NCBI GenBank assembly: GCA_026770585.1
Contig: MU646360.1
Location: 965,499-978,370 of the forward strand
Direction: 5' to 3'
Source of the DNA: Baffinella frigidus
Lineage: Eukaryota > Cryptophyceae > Cryptomonadales > Baffinellaceae
Length of the DNA: 12,872 bases
Part shown: positions 9,055 to 12,872 of the stretch, piece after piece
How positions within the stretch are numbered: position 1 is the first letter of the stretch
How the letters are laid out: each line of letters opens with the position of its first letter
Notes under the pieces: generated by a model
Seen by the model: only the letters and a program-made list of their open reading frames with translations
What the model was told of the DNA's origin: nothing
The model's database searches: none
Made by a program: the position numbers and the translations under genes

Positions 9055-9154
9055 TCTGAGCCTTAACCACGCAGGGCTGGAGGGGGGGGTATTCAAAAGT
9101 CATTTCTGAGCCTTAACCACGCAGGGCTGGAGGGGGGGGTATTCAAAAGTCATT
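9055..9154 (+). repeat. 50-bp perfect tandem duplication
   Basis: The 50-bp unit beginning TCTGAGCCTTAACCACGCAG occurs twice head to tail, 9055-9104 and 9105-9154, with no difference seen. It ends TATTCAAAAGTCATT, and a partial third version (GTGTTCAAAAGTCAATTTT) follows at 9171. Identity implies a recent duplication or an assembly artefact. Confidence 0.93.
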
Positions 9155-9196
9155 TTTTCAAGGGAAACCGGTGTTCAAAAGTCAATTTTAAGATTA

Positions 9197-9236
9197 AAAC
9201 GGCTCCAAGAACGCGCAAACGGCTCCAAGAACGCAC
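9197..9236 (+). repeat. 20-bp tandem duplication
   Basis: AAACGGCTCCAAGAACGCGC at 9197-9216 is repeated at 9217-9236 with one change (GCGC to GCAC). Confidence 0.9.
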
Positions 9237-9267
9237 ATGGAATACCCTACCCAAGAGCCTGGCGTGG

Positions 9268-9535
9268 GCCCCTAAACCATGAACCGTTAACCGTGAACGC
9301 TCAACGCTAAACCTCAAACCCTAAACCATGAACCGTGAACCCTAAGCCCTAAGCCCTTAACCCCAACCCTACACCTTACACCCTAAATCCTAAACCCTAA
9401 ATCCTAAACCCTAAACCCTAAACCCCGAAACCTAGACCCCATACCCTAACCCCCAAACCCCATACCCCATACCCTAGACCCTAAACCCCAGACCCTAAAC
9501 CCTAGACCCTAAACCCTAGACCCCAAACCCTCTTC
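9268..9535 (+). repeat. Degenerate CCCTAAA array
   Basis: C-rich telomere-like units with many variants (CCATGAACC, CCCTAAGCC, CCCCATACC, CCCTAGACC). Variety is much higher than in the block at 1-135. It ends in CCCTCTTCAG, a fair 3' splice site, before the island at 9538. Confidence 0.88.
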
Positions 9536-9537
9536 AG

Positions 9538-9586
9538 GTAATACCGAAAACACAACCTACACTCGGGCTCCTCATTCGGTTGCAGG
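9538..9586 (+). other. Exon-like island in telomere-like repeats
   Basis: 49 bp of non-repeat DNA lie between CCCTCTTCAG (acceptor-like) and GTAAAACCC (donor-like, made of telomere text, as at the exon 2 donor of the minus-strand gene). One frame is open: NTENTTYTRAPHSVAG. I recognise no family. Its status as an exon rests on its borders and on the analogy with the left half. Confidence 0.4.
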
Positions 9587-9689
9587 GTAAAACCCAAACC
9601 CTAAACCCCAAACCCTCAACTCTGAATCCTAAACCCCAAACCCTAAACCCTAAACCCCAAACCCCGAACCGTGTTCCGGTTCTCCACAG

Positions 9690-9706
9690 GGTGCTTCGGC
9701 TGGAGG
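9690..9706 (+). other. Second, very short exon-like island
   Basis: GGTGCTTCGGCTGGAGG lies between TTCTCCACAG and GTGCATCG. TTCGGCTGGAGGGT resembles TTCGGTTGCAGGGT at the end of the 9538 island, so it may be a truncated copy of that exon. Confidence 0.3.
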
Positions 9707-9719
9707 GTGCATCGCTTCT

Positions 9720-10540
9720 AAACCCGAACCCCACACCCTACACCCTACACCCTGAACCCTAAACCCTACACCCGAAACCCTCAACCCTACACCCTACACC
9801 CTAAACCCTAAACCCTACACCCTAAACCCTGAACCCTTAACCCTACACCTTTAACCCTACACCCTAACCCCCACACCCTAAACCCTGGACCATACACCCT
9901 AAAACCCTAAACCCTAAAACCCTCAAACCCGAAACCCTAGAACGCTACACCCTCAACACCAAACACTACACCCTAAACCCTAAACCCTAAACCCTAAAAC
10001 CCTAAACCCTAAACCCTAACCCCTAAAATCCTAAACCCCAACACTTGAAACCCTAAACCCTAAAACCCTAAACCCTGAACCCCAAACCCTAAGCCCTAAA
10101 CCCTAAAACCCTAAACCCTAAACCCTCTACCCTAAACCCTAAAACCCTAAACCCTAGACCCTACACTCTACACCCTAAACCCCAAACCTAAAACCCTAAA
10201 CCCGAAACCCCAAACCCTAGACCCCTAAACTCTACAACCCTAAAACCCGAAACCCGAAACCCTCAACCCTAAACCCTAAAACCCTCAACCCTAAACCCTA
10301 AAACCCTAAACCCTAAAACCCTAAACCCTAAACCCGAAACCCCAAACCCTACACCCTTCACCCTAAACCCCAAACCCCAAACCCTAAAACCCTAAACCCT
10401 ACAAACCTACACCCTGAATTCGAAAACCCTACACCCTAAACCCTAAAACCCTAAAACCCTAAAACCCGAAAACCCCAAACCCTAAAACCCTAAACCCGAA
10501 ACCCGAAACCCGAAACCCGAAACCCGAAACCCGAAACCCT
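9720..10540 (+). repeat. Long CCCTAAA array with a pure CCCGAAA run
   Basis: About 820 bp of CCCTAAA, CCCTAAAA, CCCTACA and CCCGAAA variants without a usable gene. At 10495-10536 there are six identical CCCGAAA units, the same variant (TTTCGGG on the other strand) that dominates the intron at 1334-2350. The eight-base CCCTAAAA unit is also frequent. Confidence 0.92.
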
Positions 10541-10605
10541 AAGGTCATTGGAGCGGTCGGAGTCCTCGTCCCATCACGGGAATGGAGGCACCTATAAGGC
10601 ACACC
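10541..10605 (+). other. Exon-like island, copy 1 of a 43-bp duplicated core
   Basis: Non-repeat DNA after CCCTAAG. Its core 10563-10605 (TCCTCGTC, ATCACGGGAATGGAGGCACC, TAAGGCACACC) recurs at 10816-10858 with three mismatches. One plus frame reads SPRPITGMEAPIR and ends at AG|GCACAC, possibly a GC donor; the other two frames are poorer. Product unknown. Confidence 0.4.
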
Positions 10606-10815
10606 CTACACCCTAAACCCTAAACCCTGAAACCTAAACCCTAAACCCTAAACCCTAACCAATAAACTCCGAACAGTAGTCGCTAAACCCTGAACCCCAG
10701 ACACTAAACACCAAACCCTACACCCTCAGCCCTCAACCCTACACCCTTAACCCTCCACCCTTGACCCTTGACCCTAAACGCTACACCCTAACCCCTGAAC
10801 CCTAAACCCCAAGCC
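10606..10815 (+). repeat. Degenerate CCCTAAA array
   Basis: Telomere-like C-rich units with an insertion of less regular text at 10659-10685 (AATAAACTCCGAACAGTAGTC). No gene seen. Confidence 0.85.
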
Positions 10816-10858
10816 TCCTCGTCAAATCACGGGAATGGAGGCACCTCTAAGGCACACC
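10816..10858 (+). other. Exon-like island, copy 2 of the 43-bp core
   Basis: Differs from 10563-10605 at three positions; in the favoured frame it reads PPRQITGMEAPLR. The changes are PR[P/Q]I and P[I/L]R. This resembles, on a small scale, the exon-copy pattern of the dynein gene. Confidence 0.4.
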
Positions 10859-11332
10859 ATGAACCCTAAACCCTAAACCCTAAACCCTAAACCCCAGACC
10901 CTAAACCCTAACCCCCAAACACTCAACCCCACACCCGGCACCCTCCACCCTAAGCCCGAACCCCTAAACCGTGAACCCTAACGCCAACTCTAAACCAGGC
11001 GAGACCTTCACGGGAGAATTCGCCAGACCTAAACCCTACACCCTAACCCCTAAACCCTAAACCCTGAACCCTAACCCCCAAACCCCCGACCACTAACCCC
11101 CAACCCACAACCCCCAACCCTAACCCCTAACCCCTAAACCCTAAACCCCGACCCCTAACCTCTAACCCCTGCCCCTCAACCCCTAACCCCTAACCCCTAA
11201 CCCCTCAACCCTCAACCCTCATCCCTCAACCCTACACCCTAAACCCTCAACCACAAACCCTCACCCCATAAACCCTACCCCCCAACTCCTAACCCCCAAA
11301 CCCTTACCCCTAACCCCCCAACCCTCAACCAG
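10859..11332 (+). repeat. Degenerate C-rich telomere-like array with one island
   Basis: CCCTAAA gives way to CCCCTAA units (AACCCCTAACCCCTAACC near 11110-11210), a different register and composition from the arrays further left. The island at 10999-11026 interrupts it. Confidence 0.85.
10999..11026 (+). other. Exon-like island after AACCAG
   Basis: After CTAAACCAG the text GCGAGACCTTCACGGGAGAA is non-repetitive; a frame reads ETFTGEFARP. TTCACGGGA recalls ATCACGGGA of the islands at 10563 and 10816. No donor GT follows, so it may be a truncated copy. The acceptor AACCAG|GC is identical to that of dynein exon 3. Confidence 0.3.
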
Positions 11333-11383
11333 GCTTCAGCACGGGACAGTACGACAACCCCACCCGCCGAGAATGCGGCAACC
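11333..11383 (+). other. Exon-like island after AACCAG (second)
   Basis: Starts GCTTCAGCACGGGACAGTAC right after CTCAACCAG. Frames include FSTGQYDNPTRRECGNP and ASARDSTTTPPAENAATP. FSTGQY is reminiscent of FTGEF in the previous island. A GTACGA donor lies inside. Function unknown. Confidence 0.35.
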
Positions 11384-11880
11384 CCCAAACCCTAACCCCC
11401 CAAACCCTGTCGTGGAATTTTCAACCCCACACCCCAAACCCTGAACCCTGAACCCAAAACCCTTCTCGTCCTCTCGATTTCTCAACCCTGCACCCTAAAC
11501 CCTGAAACCCAACCCCATGAGCCCTCCACCCTACACCCTACACCCTTCACCCTACACCCTACACCCTTCTCCTCTTCTCGATTTCTAAACTCTGCACCCC
11601 AAATCCTGAAACTTAAACCCTGCACCCTACACCCTAAACCCTAAACCCTTCTCCTCTTGTCGACGTCTCAACCCTGCACCCTAAACCCTGAAACCCAAAC
11701 CCTCAACCCTACACCCTTCACCCTAAACCCTGAACCTGAGCTCGCTGGACCTGTCGTGGGATTATCAACTCCAACCTAAACCCCACACCCCAAACCTAAA
11801 CCCTAAACCCCAAACCACCCTAAACCCTAATCCCCAAACCCTCATCCTCCTCTCGATTTCTAAACCCTAAACCCTTCTCG
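11384..11880 (+). repeat. Telomere-like array with recurrent TCTCGATTTCT motif
   Basis: CCCTTCTC-TC-TCTCGATTTCTAAACC is found at about 11461, 11566, 11648 (variant TCGACGTCTC), 11842 and, cut short, 11874, each followed by CCCTGCACCCTAAACCCTGAAAC or similar, making a loose 80-200 bp higher-order repeat. CCTGTCGTGGAATTTTCAAC (11406) and CCTGTCGTGGGATTATCAAC (11751) form another dispersed pair. Confidence 0.75.
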
Positions 11881-11890
11881 TCCTAAGCAG

Positions 11891-11954
11891 AAGTGGAATT
11901 TCGAGATTTCTCAGAAACCTGATGCTACTCACCGCGGCCGCTTCCATCCTCCTT
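11891..11954 (+). pseudogene. Membrane-tail exon, copy 1 (frameshifted)
   Basis: After TAAGCAG comes AAGTGGAATTTCGAG (KWNFE), then a two-base deletion relative to the other copies, then CCTGATGCTACTCACCGCGG and CTTCCATCCTCC. The shift breaks the frame. Similarity to copy 2 starts exactly at the GCAG, which supports that point as the acceptor. Confidence 0.6.
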
Positions 11955-11970
11955 CAAAGAATCTTAGAGC

Positions 11971-12050
11971 CACTTTAGAAGGCTCTAGAAGGCTTTAGAG
12001 GGCTCTAGAAGGCTCTAGAGGGATCTAGAAGTTTCTACAAGGACTGGATT
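11971..12050 (+). repeat. GGCTCTAGAA decamer array
   Basis: Imperfect 10-11-bp units GGCTCTAGAA / GGATCTAGAA, each containing the palindrome TCTAGA. Similar arrays follow each membrane-tail exon copy (12188-12262 and 12392-12452), so exon plus array is one repeating unit of about 200 bp. Confidence 0.85.
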
Positions 12051-12104
12051 ATTTCCCTAGCTCGCTGAACCCCAATCCCTAAGCCCTGAACCCTACAAAA
12101 GCAG

Positions 12105-12198
12105 AAGTGGGACTTCAAGATATCGGTGACCAATTTAATGCTGCTCACCGCGGGAGCTTCCACCTTCCTCATCGTCCTTCTCATCACCACTCTGGAAG
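12105..12198 (+). pseudogene. Membrane-tail exon, copy 2 (no native stop)
   Basis: KWDFKISVTNLMLLTAGAST then FLIVLLITTLEG, running into the TCTAGAAGG array. Against copy 4 most differences are synonymous (ACC/ACG, AAT/AAC, TTA/CTG, ACC/ACT, GTC/GTT, CTT/CTC), which shows this frame was under protein constraint. The upstream side is telomere-like text ending ACAAAAGCAG. Confidence 0.65.
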
Positions 12199-12262
12199 GC
12201 TCTAGAAAGATCTAGAAGGATCTAGAAGGCGCTGGAAGGATCTAGAATGCTCTAGAAGAGCT
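12188..12262 (+). repeat. TCTAGAAGGA decamer array, second
   Basis: Seven or so units of GGATCTAGAA and variants, in phase with CTGGAAGGC at the end of exon copy 2. In the protein frame they would read as ITTLEGSRKI and then a stop. Confidence 0.85.
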
Positions 12263-12264
12263 GG

Positions 12265-12447
12265 ATGATTGGCCAAACCTGTCGTAACACTCTTGGTATC
12301 GAGCAGAAGTGGGACTTCAAGATATCCGTCACGAATCTGATGCTCTTCACCGCAGGAGCTTCCACATTCCTGATCGTCCTCCCCATCACCACTCTGGAAG
12401 GATATGGAAGGCTCTGGAAGGATCTAGAAGGATCTAGAAGGATCTAG
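12265..12447 (+). CDS. Small ORF / membrane-tail exon, copy 3
   Basis: ATG-started 60-codon frame: MIGQTCRNTLGIEQ, KWDFKISVTNLMLF, TAGASTFLIVLPITTLEG, then residues from the decamer array (YGRLWKDLEGSRRI). One hydrophobic segment, about residues 25-45, carries a proline where copy 4 has leucine. Whether it starts at this ATG or is an exon entered at GAGCAG|AAG is open. It is probably a duplicated last exon rather than a separate gene. Confidence 0.4.
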   Translation: MIGQTCRNTLGIEQKWDFKISVTNLMLFTAGASTFLIVLPITTLEGYGRLWKDLEGSRRI

Positions 12448-12452
12448 AAGGG
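12392..12452 (+). repeat. GGATCTAGAA decamer array, third
   Basis: CTGGAAGGATATGG, then three identical GGATCTAGAA units. Same family as 11971-12050 and 12188-12262. Confidence 0.85.
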
Positions 12453-12456
12453 CTGG

Positions 12457-12597
12457 ATGATTGGCCGAACCTGCCGTAACACCCTTGGCATCGAGCAGAA
12501 GTGGGACTTCAAGATATCGGTGACGAACCTGATGCTGCTCACTGCGGGAGCTTCCACCTTCCTCATCGTTCTCCTCATCGCCAGTATCGGCCTGTAA
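12457..12597 (+). CDS. Last exon (copy 4) of an unknown plus-strand protein with a C-terminal membrane segment
   Basis: The frame reads MIGRTCRNTLGIEQ, KWDFKISVTNLMLL, TAGASTFLIVLLIASIGL and TAA at 12595-12597. Residues about 24-46 are one hydrophobic stretch that ends with the protein, as in a tail-anchored or type II-like tail; the preceding KWDFK is basic and aromatic. A 3' splice site at GAGCAG|AAG (12498/12499) is likely because similarity to copies 1 and 2 begins there and CCGTAAC, a fair branch site, lies about 20 bp upstream. Yet the upstream part also differs from copy 3 mainly at third positions (TGT/TGC, ACT/ACC, GGT/GGC), so it may be coding too. I do not recognise the family. It may belong to the gene whose first exon is proposed at 7082, but nothing proves this. 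Confidence 0.55.
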   Translation: MIGRTCRNTLGIEQKWDFKISVTNLMLLTAGASTFLIVLLIASIGL

Positions 12598-12740
12598 CCC
12601 CCCCTCCCTCTTCCCCCAAACCCTACATCCTAACCCCCGCCCTTCCCCCCAACCCCTAACCCCTAACCCGCGCCCTCCCCCCCAAGCCCTAACCCCTCAC
12701 CCTCGCCCTTCCCCCCAAGCCCTAAATCCCAATCCCCTCC
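12598..12740 (+). repeat. C-rich array CCCTAACCCC / CCCTTCCCCCC
   Basis: Follows the stop codon directly. Units such as CGCCCTTCCCCCCAAGCCCTAA recur about every 45 bp (for example near 12640, 12675 and 12707). It would be the 3' flank or untranslated region of the upstream exon. Confidence 0.8.
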
Positions 12741-12765
12741 ACGCAGCGGCATGTGCGAGGATGTG

Positions 12766-12856
12766 AGGTTCAGTGTTTAGGGTTGGTAAATTAAGAGGAG
12801 GAGAAATGTTTAGGGTTTGGGGTTTAGGGTTTCGTGTTTCGTGTCTCGTGTTTAGC
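12766..12856 (+). repeat. G-rich TTTAGGG / TTTCGTG block
   Basis: GTTTAGGG units and three GTTTCGTG / GTCTCGTG units, G-rich on plus: a second polarity switch. By the rule seen elsewhere in this window, a minus-strand gene could begin beyond the right edge, but no exon is visible here. Confidence 0.7.
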
Positions 12857-12872
12857 CTCAACCTCATCATCA

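Noticed and set aside
9534-9762. Open frames on both strands through telomere-like DNA (GFRVWGLGFRVW-type and LNPKPSTLNPKP-type peptides)
   Set aside because: Seven-base repeats keep frames open by composition; the peptides are translated telomere text.
9268-12740. CRISPR array or bacterial repeat system
   Set aside because: Repeats are 7-8 bp telomere units without regular spacers, and the window is plainly eukaryotic.
1-12872. tRNA, rRNA or other structured RNA genes
   Set aside because: I looked for the GGTTCGA-type T-arm with a matching acceptor stem and for rRNA-like conserved blocks and found none; the hairpins seen are foldback repeats.

Overview
Kind of organism. This is nuclear DNA of a flagellated, probably algal eukaryote. 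Degenerate TTTAGGG / CCCTAAA (plant- and alga-type telomere unit) repeats fill much of the window, coding DNA is cut into short exons with GT-AG borders, and one split gene encodes the N-terminal part of an axonemal outer-arm dynein intermediate chain (IC1 / DNAI1, called ODA9-IC78 in Chlamydomonas), so the species should build motile cilia. I cannot name the lineage; green alga, dinoflagellate, chromerid or cryptophyte remain open. No bacterial-type operon, rRNA, tRNA or CRISPR array is visible, and almost all long single-frame ORFs are noise in repeats.

Left half (about 1-6373): one gene on the minus strand. Five exons can be followed by protein similarity, GT-AG borders and matching phase: exon 1 6279-6373, exon 2 5362-5431, exon 3 5072-5119, exon 4 2595-2695, exon 5 1218-1333 (430 nt, 143 codons). 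The WD-repeat part of the protein should lie beyond the left edge. The introns hold extra copies of exons 2, 3, 4 and 5, mostly broken, plus telomere-like repeats, two MITE-like elements, a perfect 42-bp palindrome and other foldbacks.

Middle (6374-7475): a GC-rich, telomere-repeat-poor stretch that probably separates two divergent transcription units; a possible plus-strand first exon starts at 7082.

Right half (about 7476-12872): telomere-like repeats are now mostly C-rich on the plus strand. Short non-telomeric islands that look like exons or exon remnants (9538, 9690, 10541, 10816, 10999, 11333) interrupt them, and foldback elements occupy 7866-9240. Near the right end a plus-strand exon ending in a transmembrane segment is present in four tandem versions (about 11890-12597); only the last has the likely native stop codon.

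Main idea: in both halves the telomere-like DNA reads CCCTAAA on the likely coding strand, and it supplies splice signals itself (GTAAACCC donors, CCCAG or AACCAG acceptors). One such intron sits at a position where other copies of the same exon pair have no intron. The window may therefore record intron birth and exon duplication driven by telomere-like repeats.
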